Below, one piece after another: positions 33,027 through 43,720 of a DNA stretch of 64,000 nt. The position numbers and the translations under genes were made by a program. The DNA comes from Nemertoderma westbladi (taxonomy: Eukaryota; Xenacoelomorpha; Nemertodermatida; Nemertodermatidae): contig JAUCBJ010003887.1 of assembly GCA_032718475.1 (NCBI GenBank), positions 1 through 64,000 on the forward strand, written 5' to 3'. Each line of letters begins with the position of its first letter. Within the stretch, counting starts at the first letter, position 1. The notes beneath the pieces were generated by a model that was not told where the DNA came from, ran no database searches, and saw nothing but the letters and a program-made list of their open reading frames with translations.

Positions 33027-35204
33027 TCATAGTGCCGTCCGTACAATTGGACCACAGGAGTGTGAAGGAGAATTATCTATCGTGTTAGTCAATAAACTAC
33101 ACGTACTCAAAACATCGTCCTCCTGGTCACTTACCTCTAGTGAACGTATTGGTGCTCTAGTATACCAACCTATGGGAGTTCTACATGCGTAGGGGTTGCC
33201 CGCTGTAATAACAGATGGGCGTGTCTCCCACACCTGATGTAAGTTAAACTGGTCTGTCCCAATTAACATCGCAATGGAACGATAATTAACAGGACATTCC
33301 GGTATTCCAAGGTGTCGGAAATACTTACGATCTTCCGGTGATTGCTCTGGCACAGGGCCGAGCAAGTTACTAAAGTCCTTCGTAGCTGCAAAGGTCAAAT
33401 TTCTTACCAGAAGTAATGAGCGCTCCTCCTTGCTGTGTTCCGCTTTGGAAAGAAGAGTGTCTAAAGTTAGTTTTACTCTCGTCACAGGGATCGCTCTCTT
33501 ACCATGCATGCTGCTTACAGTATACTGAGCAGTCTTACCTTGACTCATGTCCGTAACTACGTCGGCTACTTGTTCGTCGACATAGCTATGTGATGACGCA
33601 GAGTCTAAGATGGCGTATATACGCTTGCTTCCTCGGGTTCCGGTAATCTTTATAGGAATCACACTAAACCCTTTCAGTTGGTTCTGTGTGAGGAGCGTTA
33701 TCGAAGGCTGTTCCTCACCTGCATGCACGTAGAAAGTGTCGTCTTCCTCCTCGTCCTCGTCCGATGATCCTGACTGATCCATACAGTCTGTATAAAAGGT
33801 ACGGATCTCGCGCGGCGCACGCTCCTTGTAAAGCGCGTCGCATCTAGCCGCTTTATCTGGATGCTCTCGTCGAAAGCGTCTGGTCGGAGTATGACTGGTT
33901 GTGTGAAGCAACGCGTCATGGTTACGTCCACACAGAGAACATGTATCGTCGCTCGAGCAATCCTTCCGGACGTGTCCTGGCTTCATACATCTCCAGCAGG
34001 AATCTACAGATCGGATTTGGAGTCTCCTCTCCTCGATCCCCAACTCTTTAAAAGCGCGACATCCGCGTAGTTTATGTCCGCTGTAGTTTCTGCCGTTCCG
34101 CTCGCAGTATGAGCATCCCACAAAGTCCGCCGGCAACTGTTGTCGTGGCTGCGTGGTGCCGATAGGCGTCAGAACTTTAGAAGTCTCAATAGGGGTGGCG
34201 TAAGTAACGGCTTTCGCGTTCGTCGGAAGTGGTTTAGTCCGAATTGGCGCAGAAATAGCTATCCCTTCCGCCGCGATATGGTGATCGGTATAGTTCGATC
34301 GAGTCTCGATCACGGCCTCCCGTGAAATCAGTTGATAGACATCGGTGAGTTTTAATAACCCTCCGGCCTCTTTGCGCTGGTACTCGATGCTTCGCCATTC
34401 TCGTCGTAGTCGATGGTGAAGTCGACCGATTATTCGAATGAGAACCGTTGGTGCGTTAGCGTACTCGAGTTGTCCAATGGACCGCAAAGTCCCTATAGCG
34501 TTCTTGATTTCGTCCGCGAGTCGTAAAAGGTCGATCGGTTTCGAAATGTTGCCTCCTCTGCAGAGGTCTTCAATAATGGATTTAGCCATGGCGACGTTAC
34601 CTCCGTAAATCGAATATAAACGGTCGTACGCCAACTCAAAGGCATCGGGAACACCAATGAAGGTTTCCGCTAATCGTTTCGGCTCACCAGACAGAACTTG
34701 GAGCAAGTAATTAAACTTCTCCGTCGAGGTGAAAGCACACTTAGCGATCTGGGACTCTACATAGTCTACCAGTGTGCGCCAGTGTTTCGCGTTGCCAGAG
34801 AACTTCGGCGGTTGCTGTGCCGGTAATCCGTGTCTAGCCGCGAATTTCGCAATCTCGCTAACTAAGTCCAACTGTCCGCGTCCCTGTTCGGCGGCGTCGT
34901 CCAGTCGCTCCCTTCCGCGCGTTGTTCGTCGGTAAGAATTATTAATGGGATCTTCTTCTCGATGTGTCGGAGTCTGTCTAGTCTCCTGTTCTCTCCTTGG
35001 TGGTCGATATTGTCTAGGTTGTTCCAACTCCACGCTGGTTCGAGATCGATCCGACGGTTGCGCTTCGAGTCGTTCTTCGAGTTGAGCTATTCTGTCCGTC
35101 ATCTCGGTGAACTGTTTGGCGCTGATCGTTTCCGCTGGTTTCAACGTGGGTTTCTGTTGGGGTGTTTCTCGAGGTGGATTGTCGATGTATGGATTTGTCG
35201 ACAT
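33027..35204 (-). pseudogene. Element B gag core, nucleocapsid and protease
   Basis: 725 aa, in frame with gag upstream (TGA at 35352) and RT downstream (TGA at 33027). Order: short coiled coil (QFTEMTDRIAQLEERLE), DUF1759 gag domain (KFSGNAKHWRTLVDYVESQI, about residues 145-300), knuckles (CSYCERNGRNYSGHKLRGC, CWRCMKPGHVRKDC, CSLCGRNHDALLH, about 360-435), acidic linker (SSDEDEEEDD), then DUF1758 protease with AILDSASSHSYVDEQ near residue 535 and ending with AMLIGTDQFNLHQVWETRP. The protease is followed by a stop before RT. All domains read cleanly. Confidence 0.9.
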
Positions 35205-35378
35205 CTCCTCTCGTTTGTAATCCTCCGCCGCTCCAGTACGGAATATTTCCCGTTCCGTCGACTCCGAGTCACTAGATGAGTCGCTGTCGTCCGGATAAGG
35301 TGGCTGGCGGGTTCGTGTCCGGCGTATTATTCTTGGTCTCGTCCGTTGTGGTCAGGGATCTACGGCTCTCCGTTGTTC

Positions 35379-35398
35379 GGTAGGCTCGCAAGCCTTCC
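35379..35398 (-). repeat. Coding palindrome, B family (copy 10)
   Basis: Exact consensus, read in the second frame as WKACEPT. Confidence 0.9.
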
Positions 35399-35471
35399 AC
35401 GAAGTCGTAGGTCTCGTTATACGTTGTCCGATCCCGTGGGTACTACCCACATCCATCCTCCTCCGTAGTTC

Positions 35472-35491
35472 GGTAGGCTCGCAAGCCTTCC
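35472..35491 (-). repeat. Coding palindrome, B family (copy 11)
   Basis: Exact consensus, WKACEPT; 93 bp from copy 10 inside a duplicated unit of 31 codons. Confidence 0.9.
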
Positions 35492-36466
35492 ACGAAGTCG
35501 TAGGTTGCGTCGAACATTGTGTCAACGGTCGAGTGAAATAGTCGGGTTTCGTAGTCGGTCTATAAATAACTGGATTCGCACAGCACGTCACAGGTTTAAC
35601 TTGTAATGGTTTACTCACCTGTTTAATGGTCATAAACGCAGGTTCCTCTCTTCCTACAAGTAGACTACGACTTACTGTAGGTGGGCTAGTTATGTTACCT
35701 GCTAAAATTGGCGATGAAGTCGCCCTAGGTTGCGGTATTTCCGTCACAACAAACCTGTTGCCTTGCGTCGAACGCACAGGCGTTATTTCCTTAGGTTTCG
35801 TAACAAAGACCGGTTTTATCGGAGTCGCGGGTTTGAGCATAGGAATAACTTGGGGAAAACGTTTACAGTAATCCTCGACGAACTCTTCTCCTCGCTCTAT
35901 CGCTCCCACACTTCCTTCCTCGATTCGCTTCTGTATTCCGCGATATCGAGCTTCCATACGATCCAGGGCAGACAAGTCGTGTCCAGCTCGCGTTCTTATA
36001 GATCTATCTCTCGCGTCGAGTTCAAGGTCCGCTTGCGCATTCGCTGCCTCGCGCGATCTACGATTAAATTTGAACTGTAGTTGCATCTCCCTTTCGCGTC
36101 GATCTGCTACTTGTTGTTGTGCCGCTAACTCCGCTTCCTGTATAGCTAAACGTGATTTTATTTGCCGTGCCTCCTACTGAGCGTCAGATGCCTCTTTCAG
36201 TCGTGTTAAGTCCTCCTCTAATCTTCTCAATTCGGCGCTTTCGACTTCGGCTTGCGCCTTGAGTTGCGCAATTTTCGTTTCGTCTTCTCTACGTTGTTTC
36301 TCTCCCTCGATAGCAATCTGTGCCATATGGTGTTGCGCTTCTTCCTCGGCGACTTGTTGTCTGCGTGCAACCTCCTGTTGTTGTCGAGTAATTACAGACG
36401 ATGTCCTACTAACGTCGCCAACGTCACTCCGCATGCTAACGAACGATCTATCCAGAGGTGGATGCT

Positions 36467-36486
36467 GGTAGGCTCGCGAGCCTTCC
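36467..36486 (-). repeat. Coding palindrome, B family (copy 12, variant)
   Basis: GGTAGGCTCGCGAGCCTTCC, read in the third frame as EGSRAYQ within gag. Confidence 0.9.
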
Positions 36487-37049
36487 GTAGTGAGAACTTC
36501 CGTTATCCCTCGCGGTTCGACTTCCGGTTCGTCGATCGGTACGCCGCATCTACGAAGAAAATTGGTGAGCGTTTCCAACCTCCCGTCCAGGCAGTAGAGT
36601 TCTTCTTCCTCTTCGGGTTGTAACAACGCGTCCGAAACTGACTCACCTAGCAGTTGGTCGAACTGCTCCTGTTGAGCCAATCTTATCACCGACTTAAACT
36701 GGATAAGGCTTTCTCTCGCACTTACCAACTTGTCTATTATCTTTACCTGAGTAAAGTTATCGCCACGCAACTCTGCAAGTTCGTGTAAACCTTTAAGTTT
36801 ATCTACGGAGGCATGTACCCTACTTTCTATCCTTACCTGTAAGGTGTAGAACTCGTATCTCGACATCGGGGCGGTTAACTCGCGTAAAACGCGAAAACCT
36901 TCTCCAAGGTTCCGAGTAATCTGGGCCATGTGTCCTCCTATACTCCTAATAACGTTCTCCTGGCTTCCAGTCGAACTTACCATGTCCGGTTCCCTTACGT
37001 TATATACGTCAAGTACGGGTAATAAAATGTCAAAGTGTCTGAATGTTGA

Positions 37050-37210
37050 AGTGTCAAACTTACCTTGGTATATATAATATATATATACCCTAACCGGTAC
37101 AAATAAATCAACAAAGTCAGAATGTCGAAATGTCAAAATGTCAAAATGTACGAATGTCAAACTTACCTTGATATATATATATATCATATATATACCCTAA
37201 CCGGTACAAA
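37050..37210. repeat. Duplicated leader unit of element B with splice-donor-like CAAGGTAAGT
   Basis: Two copies of a block of about 115 bp: AACTTACCTTG, an AT dinucleotide run, ATATATACCCTAACCGGTACAAATAAA. On the minus (sense) strand each copy carries CAAGGTAAG, a consensus 5' splice site. Confidence 0.65.
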
Positions 37211-38014
37211 TAAACTAACAAAGTATACAATAAAATAAGTAATAATCTAGCCTACCGGCCAAATTTGTACGAATAAATGAGATAACGGTATACGTTACCA
37301 AAATATAGATCAACAAGTACAAATAATAGGCAAAACAGCAAAGTCTAACGGGAAAATAAGTACCAACAACACTACTAATAGACAGTGAAACCCACAAATT
37401 TTGAGTACTACTGTGCTTTCTTAAGTTTGAACGACGCGAGTCGTAAAACTTACGTTCCTTTGATCTTCCAGTCGTGCAAATTCCCAAATACAAACCGGAC
37501 GTGGGTCGTTCCGTTTTTCGGCGGCGCGGACGAATTTATTGTCTCCCAAACTTTGCGAAAAGCGGTCTAATCCTCGAAGCGGTCCAGAAATGAGTCCTTG
37601 AGTCCTGAAAAGATCGAAGGTGAGAGTTTTACTTCTACGCTACGAAAGGTCTTCCTAGGTACCGATACAAATTGGTCTTTAAACCCTATGTACCTTTTCA
37701 AGTACCGAAAGTAACACCGCACACACATGGCGTAAAACAAAATGCTACAAACTAACTATTAGCTAGTCAAATATTAAATACGAAAGTACTAGCTACCCTA
37801 AAAGCCTACTGAAGCAGGGGACGTTCTAAATTACTAAATTTACTAACCTTAAATTTTAAATATCTCCTACTTTCAATAGCTAACAGATCTAAATAATACT
37901 ATACACTAATTTCAGAATTTGTATAATAATACTTCTTACTGTTGTAGTGCGCACGCACTACAAAGCGTACAGATCTAAACAATACTATACACTAATTTAT
38001 ATAGTACTTCCTAC
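37188..38014 (-). other. Element B 5' leader
   Basis: No gene seen. Two copies of AGATCTAAAYAATACTATAC (37890 and 37970) flank a perfect hairpin. No clear TGG-type tRNA primer site follows the LTR edge at 38014. Confidence 0.5.
37942..37963. repeat. Perfect hairpin beside the 5' LTR of B
   Basis: TTGTAGTGCG-CA-CGCACTACAA, 10-bp perfect arms and a two-base loop. Confidence 0.85.
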
Positions 38015-40323
38015 TGTAAGGTCCAGCAGTATACCGCTTACCAAATCCTAGTAACGATTGTATCTTACCGTAAGATCTAGTAATGTATACGGGCTCGTAC
38101 AGTATCTGACAACAAATCCCAGTCCAGGATATCTAAACAAACAGATACAATACACAAACGACTACTGGTGAGGAACAGAGCCTAGTGTCTATTCTATGTA
38201 CGTGAGCGGGTCTAATGCCTACGAACTAGACGAAAGGATACCTGTCCTCTAACCGGTGAGGCAGATGTACAGTTACAGTAACAGACCAAACTCACGGGAA
38301 AACAATCCCCGCGCAGCGAATCCTAACTATCGCTGACAGTCCTAAATACCGTAACTTGCCGCGGTGTAATTTATATGGTTTATATACGAGCTAGTGGGTT
38401 AACAGACCTAGCGTAACAATGCTGATTCATGTCCTAAATCAGTCGAAAAGGGGTCGTGCCTAATGTAACAATAACTGATCCCCCTGTACGAAATCAGTCT
38501 AAAAGGTCAGGCCTAAATGTAACAATACTGCTGAACAGGAAGCAACAGTTTAATAACGAAATGAAATACTCTCTCTTGCCGTAACTAAATATCAGATCCT
38601 AATTTACAAATGCAGATAATTTCTACCTAAAATAATGTATAGTGCGCTATAGCTAGTAGAACTCTAAGGGCGAATATGTTTTAGGGCGTGTGTGTGTGGG
38701 TGTGTTACAAATAAAACAATTTTATGTATCTCTTTTACTAGGTTTTAGTGATTTTCTGACCGAAATGATACCGTGCGCTAGCTACTAAAATAAACTAGTC
38801 GCGTTTTGTAGAACTTTATACTCACAAATGACGTCAAAGCTCTCTCCTTCCTATCCACAACTCAATGGGCAACCACGGTGTTAGTAACTACACCCGTGAT
38901 CGGCACTAATACCAGATTCTGGTTGTAAGATAAGAAATAGGGGTTAATCGCTACCGTACGTTAGCTGATCTGGTATACTAATTTAATTCTAGAACTTTGT
39001 TGCCGCGGTAGTTAGCAGCAATACCTATCAGTACGTAGCAAGGCGCGGTAGGATATTAATAAAACCTCCCTAGGCCAAGCAGTGTGCCGGTAGCAGAAAT
39101 GCTCCTTGCCTGATCAAATAGCTAACTCCAGACAGGGGGGGGGGGGGGTACTAATGTACGTTCTACAAAGCGAACCGGTACCAAACAGTCCGTACTACGA
39201 ATCACTAAATTATGGAACATATGCTGTCCGTACCTATGTACTCGCGTACTGACGAATGGCAATAGTTCGCACCTGTAGGAAGTACAGGTTAACCCAGGGG
39301 TTCGCAGGACATAACAAAGGGGGGGGTTCCTGTCTAAATATAATTATTTGATCCTAAATTTGCGGCGTCCAGGACGGCGTCACGCTTACCCTGATCTATA
39401 GGTCTTACGGCGGGCAAGGGCGTCGAACAAAGTCTTACCTTTCTCACAAAGCGGGCGCTGCATGGCAAGTGGAGTATTTCGAAGGGCAAAGGGGGTGCGC
39501 GGTCAAATCCAATGTGGGCGCTAGCGTGTTGTGGACATCTTTCCCCTGCGTTGCTGATGGCCTAACGGTCTAGGCTGCCATCTTCCCGATGTTTGGCTGT
39601 CCCAAAGTTGGACCAAAAGAAAACATGTTCAGGAATTTGCAGTATATTTACAGTTTTAGCAAAGGATTTATCAAACAGATTTAACAAAGTTTCAACAAGA
39701 AACCAAATAAACTAATAACAATTTACTAAATATACTAGCGAAGTATAAGGTATTAGGTATTAGAGAGGGGTGTTAAGAAGGTGATAACCGAAGGCAAACC
39801 GGCCTTTTATACTAAATATCGCACATGGAAAACAAACAGAATTTTCCACAGCTTCACATTTGAGCAATAAAGTGCTTTATGCCCTATGATTGGCCCAGCT
39901 CATCGTTCAACGCAATCCGGCCCTTACACTAATCTGGGACATGGAATCCTAACAGAATTTTCCATAGCCTCACATTTGAGCAATAAGATATTTTATGCCC
40001 CATGATTGGCCTGGCTCATCGTTCGCTACGTTGTACGCTTCTCATTGGTCCACCAATTTGCACCAAATGAAAATAAATGGCCCCAAAATACAAATTTCCC
40101 GACCGGGATTCGAACTCGTAACCTATCTGTAATGTAACCAACGCATCTGTTCCACTACGCTCTATCTGACCACTACGCCACGAGAGTACCTAGGGGATTT
40201 ATGTGTACAAATATGAATAGGTATATTACATTACTGTAACTTAATCAAAATGCGTCGGATTTTCGAAAGTTTTTACGTTAAAGTTAAACTACAAATGCTA
40301 TCTTATAGTGAAATAATTCATCA
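38015..40323 (-). repeat. 5' LTR of element B (right LTR)
   Basis: 2309 bp, matches 20998-23304 end to end, ends ATTCATCA then GTCTG (40324-40328). Differences include G-run length (39319-39326, 8 G against 13), a short indel near 38640 and a rearranged tRNA-like part. The divergence shows the insertion is not brand new. Confidence 0.9.
40098..40189 (-). repeat. tRNA-like segment in the right B LTR, 12 bp longer
   Basis: Same A-box and B-box as at 23091-23170, but the stretch between them carries extra TCTGTTCCACTACGCTC-like bases, lengthening it by 12. Confidence 0.55.
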
Positions 40324-41696
40324 GTCTGACTTAGAGTGGGACGAGCCAATATCCGCTATACATGCAAAGCAGTGGAGAGAGTGGGAAGCCGAGTTGCATC
40401 TATTGAAAAATATAGATGTACCCCACTCCTACTTTCCGAATCAGCTGGTATTCCCAGCTGATCTACAACTGCATTTATTTAGTGACGCAAGTGATACCGG
40501 CTTTGGTATGGTAGCCTACCTTTGCCGAGAGGTAAGTCAGGATAAGTTTGAGACGGCCTTTGTGACTTCTAGATCAAAGACAATGCCGGTCAAATACATG
40601 ACTGTCCCTTGTGCTAGTACCTTGTGCGGTAGTATCGGTTGAGGTGAGTAAGCAGATAATAGAGGAGTTAGACACGACCTTGACATTATTCTATTGGACG
40701 GACGCATCCTTAGTGTTAGTGTATATTGCAGCTGACAATATTGCACTAAAGATATTTGTAGCCAACAGACGCGCTCAGATCGTTGAGTTTTCAATGAAGG
40801 AACAATGGAGACATTGTCGGGGAGTGTTAAACCCGGCTGACATAATTTCGAGAGGTGCTATGCCGGCGGAACTCTGTCAAGAAGAATCCCAGGAGTTTTG
40901 GTTACATGGACCGGATTTTCTAACAAGGACACAGGGACATTGGCCAGAGCGACTGAAGATCGTTACCAATCCGATGCCGATAGATGCAGAGGTCAAAGTG
41001 GAGAAAGTTTCCAAGTCTAAGTCGAAAGCCAAACTCGAGTCATTGGAGCGGCCTGAAGAGTCATTGGAGCAGCCTGAAGAGTCATTGGAGTGGCCTGAAG
41101 AGTCATTGGAGCGGCATGGAGACCTGTCAGACCAAGAGACTTATGTGACTACAAGGTCCGGAAGAGTAAGTTATGACATAAAACCATCCTTACAGACTAC
41201 ACAAGGGTCACAATTAGTAAGTGACGGACAGAAAATGACCAACAAGATGGAACCTTCGGTTTCCAAACCTGCGGGTTTGGATTCGAAACTTCCATTGGCT
41301 AGTGGGCAACTGTCGCTGGCGTTAGAGCCACGTAGTATTTATGACAAATTACTAAATTCGTCCGCCTCTTGGCTGACAATTTGTAAAAGAACCGCGTGGT
41401 TAAGCCAATATGTTTCTTTCCTTTGTTTGAAACGTACAAAGCATTTAGGAGAACAAATGAGCACTAATAGTGAGCGGATTCAGAAATTGAAACAACCTCT
41501 TACAGAGGATGAGATTGATCAAGCGGAATTAAAGCATTTGAGACATTATCAAATGTGTGCCTTCCCAAAGGAATTCTATCTGTTATTGGTTCAACGACCA
41601 GTTCTCTATAAACCCCTCAAAAAATGGAGTCCATTGATACATAAGGGTTTGATTTTTCATAGATCAAGAATCCAGACTGTTGACATCACCCAATAG
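40324..41696 (+). pseudogene. Outer-element RNase H and linker
   Basis: Resumes the outer pol right after the B target duplication, at DLEWDEP, the point matching LEWDDP in B. RNase H: LFSDASDTGFG, then a frameshift near 40615 that destroys the VPRGEL block, then FYWTDASLVLVY and WRHCRGVLNPADIISRG. The linker has four 7-residue repeats (ESLE(R/Q/W)PE, 41037-41120) in the position of the SPDx repeats of B, and a KPAGL palindrome. The integrase lead-in block LRHYQMCAFPKEF closes the segment; stop at 41694. Confidence 0.85.
41263..41280 (+). repeat. Coding palindrome, outer-element family (copy 1)
   Basis: CCAAACCTGCGGGTTTGG, read as SKPAGLD in the RNase H-integrase linker. Confidence 0.75.
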
Positions 41697-42883
41697 AATT
41701 ACAAAGAGCGATTCTGTGGGATATACATAAGAGGCTACATCACGCGGGAAGGTTACACTGTTTCTCGGCAGCGAGACAGTGATTCATTCTGTTGCAGTCA
41801 AGCAGGGCAGTAGGTATCATGTACAACGCCTGTCTGGTTTGCAAGAGAGTGTACGCCAGAGTATTGGAACAGGAGATGGCTGAACTCCCGGAAGCAAGAG
41901 TGCAGGCATATGACCTACCCTTCATAAATACAGGAGTGGACTGTTTTGGCCCGATTGAGGCAACGAGTGGACGGCTGATGCACAAGAGATGGGGCCTGCT
42001 ACTGATATGTATGGCAAGTAGAGCCGTACACATAGAGCGTGTGGCAGACATGTCGACCAAATCTCTGTTCCTGGCCTTAAAGAGATTTATGGCCAGGAGA
42101 GTACTAGTAAAGGCGTTCTTCTCCGACAAGGGTACAAACTTTGTCAGAGGGGATAGTGAGTTGAAGCGGCTCACGGCGCAGAACAAAGAAATCTCTGCAG
42201 CACTTTTGCCGCAAAGAGTCGAGTGGAGGTTTAATACCCCAGAAAGTCCCTGGAGAGGAGGAAGTTAGGAGCATCTGGTTCGCTCCATAAAACAGGCCAT
42301 AGCAAAAACATTGCCTGTAAATAAACAACTAACGGACGACGAGTTGGTAACAGCTTTCATCAAAATCAAGCATACTTTAAACTCGAGGCCGATAGCTATG
42401 TTGCCCGACGGTGTTGCATTAACACCAAATCACCTGCTTATGCAGAGTCCAGCATTTCTTGTGCCGGCATCAGAACCCATTAGTTCCGACCTATATTGTC
42501 GAAAAAGCTGGAAAATTACCCAGTTTATAGCGTACACATTCTGGGAATATTGGCGGGAATATTACCTTCCCACAATATCCACCAGAGCTAAGTGGTACAA
42601 AACAGTCCGGAGCCTCCAAAGAGGAGACTACGTATTAATAACCGAACCAGTGATAAAGAGAAAATACTGGGAAACCGGCGTAATCTTGCACGTACACCCG
42701 GATGTACAAAATATAGTATGCACCATCACTGTAAAAATAAGGTACAAGTGTCCGAACAAAAAGAAGTGTAAAACTAAGGGTTTTCACACTTTGGACAGGC
42801 CAGTCCAGGATATTGTGTTACGAGAAGAAACACGCATCGAGACAGGAGACTATAATTTGTCTTCTGCCTCAAAACAAAATTAG
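41697..42883 (+). pseudogene. Outer-element integrase
   Basis: N-terminal part is out of frame until about 41792, then the core: D in GVDCFGP, FSDKGTNF for the second Asp, and GGS-stop-EHL where B has GGVWERL. The TGG of that motif has become TAG (42266-42268), leaving the catalytic Glu just after it. From 42269 the frame continues in phase to the DUF5641-like end (FWEYWREYYLPTIS, LQRGDYVLITEP, LDRPVQDIVL). Compared with B it has a basic insert (KCPNKKKCKTKG) before LDRPVQ. Confidence 0.85.
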
Positions 42884-43720
42884 TGTCAGAACGCAAATTC
42901 ACTTTGTGTGCATTCCTCGTATGCAAATACTCGGAAATACATAGGAGCGGATTTGAGGTGAAATGCGTTGATAATTTGTCTGGTGGGTATCTAAACAAAA
43001 TTAAATTTTTTCATAAAGTTTGGAAAATTCAAATTTAAAAAAATAAAAGTTGAACCCAAGACAATTCCAATGCTAAATATAGACGCGTTCGAGAACCTAT
43101 CTATAAGTACAGTAATTTGAAAGTCGTGAGAGCCTGGAAAATAGTACCTAGACACCATGGTTATGGCTATATTATGTAGGAGTGTAAATTGAGTTCAGTA
43201 ACTTCCACAGATTGGTGCCAACAGTACTACAACCAAGGTGCTAAAGGTTAGTAGCCCCAGAGGCGTACACAGACCCCACTCAGTAGTTTGTAGTGGAGAG
43301 AGGTGTTCGATTATCAAACCTGCAGGTTTGGTATAGTCGAGCGCCCTAGTTAATGTCCTTTCTAACCACTGTAGTCTAGTACAAGTATTGGGGAGTAGTT
43401 TGGGCATCAAAAAGTGAATCGGCCACGGCCAGTTTATCTCCAAAGTTTTTGCGCTATGCATGGGAATAAGTTAGAAGGTAGTTAAGAATGAGACGGGATC
43501 TAGAAAGCCGAACCTGAACTTCTGGAAGGCGGGCTTGGTAGCTCGGGATGTCTATCCCTCCGTACTATCTAACTGATCCACCCACAGTATAATTAGCTTA
43601 CGTCATAGACCATTTGGAATATATATACATATAATACACGCAAATGAAGAAGGACGTCTGTCCATCCGTCTGTATTCAAGTGGGTGCGCCTTGGGGAGGA
43701 ACCCAGACGGATGAAAGCGG
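42884..43720 (+). other. Spacer between integrase and accessory ORF of the outer element
   Basis: No gene seen; comparable in length and place to the 27669-28418 spacer of B and likewise holding one palindrome (of the other family). Confidence 0.45.
43315..43330. repeat. Palindrome, outer-element family (copy 2)
   Basis: Perfect CAAACCTGCAGGTTTG in the spacer. Both strands can be read as KPAGL. Confidence 0.75.

Larger units (their letters stand above)
35352..37187 (-). pseudogene. Element B gag N-terminal part
   Basis: Two in-frame segments (37187-36174 and 36086-35352 by first Met) separated by one TAG (36174-36176). The first codes for a helical domain (around MAQITRNLGEGFRVLRELTA) and a long charged coiled coil (QQQEVARRQQVAEEEAQHH..). 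The second has a Pro/Thr-rich linker with two palindrome-coded TTSWKACEPTE repeats. The first 60 residues before MVSSTGSQENV come from a duplicated AT-rich leader and are probably not translated, so I favour a start near 36980. TGA at 35352 separates it from the DUF1759 ORF in the same frame. Confidence 0.75.
20998..40323 (-). mobile_element. BEL/Pao element B, 19.3 kb, with accessory genes
   Basis: Direct LTRs 20998-23304 and 38015-40323 (both TGTAAGGTCC...ATTCATCA) with a 5-bp target duplication GTCTG outside. On the minus strand from the right: gag (37.0-35.35 kb), gag C-terminus + protease, RT-RNase H, integrase (to 28419), then an accessory block of three to four ORFs (27668-23740), then the 3' LTR. 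From gag start to integrase end everything is in one reading frame, broken only by five stop codons. Typical BEL elements are far shorter; the excess here comes from the accessory block and the LTRs. Confidence 0.85.

Noticed and set aside
23786-36486. Reading the repeated palindromes as a CRISPR array
   Set aside because: Spacing is irregular (78 bp to several kb), the copies lie inside protein-coding frames, and the genome is animal.
20998-40323. Spliceosomal intron in the outer pol (GTAAGG at the left border, AG near the right)
   Set aside because: TG...CA termini, two matching 2.3-kb direct repeats and the GTCTG duplication show an LTR element; a GT-AG cut does not restore the expected phase and length as well.
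43195-43461. Minus-strand ORF with KPAGL in the outer-element spacer
   Set aside because: Opposite to the element sense and without other features; KPAGL there follows from the palindrome being readable on both strands.
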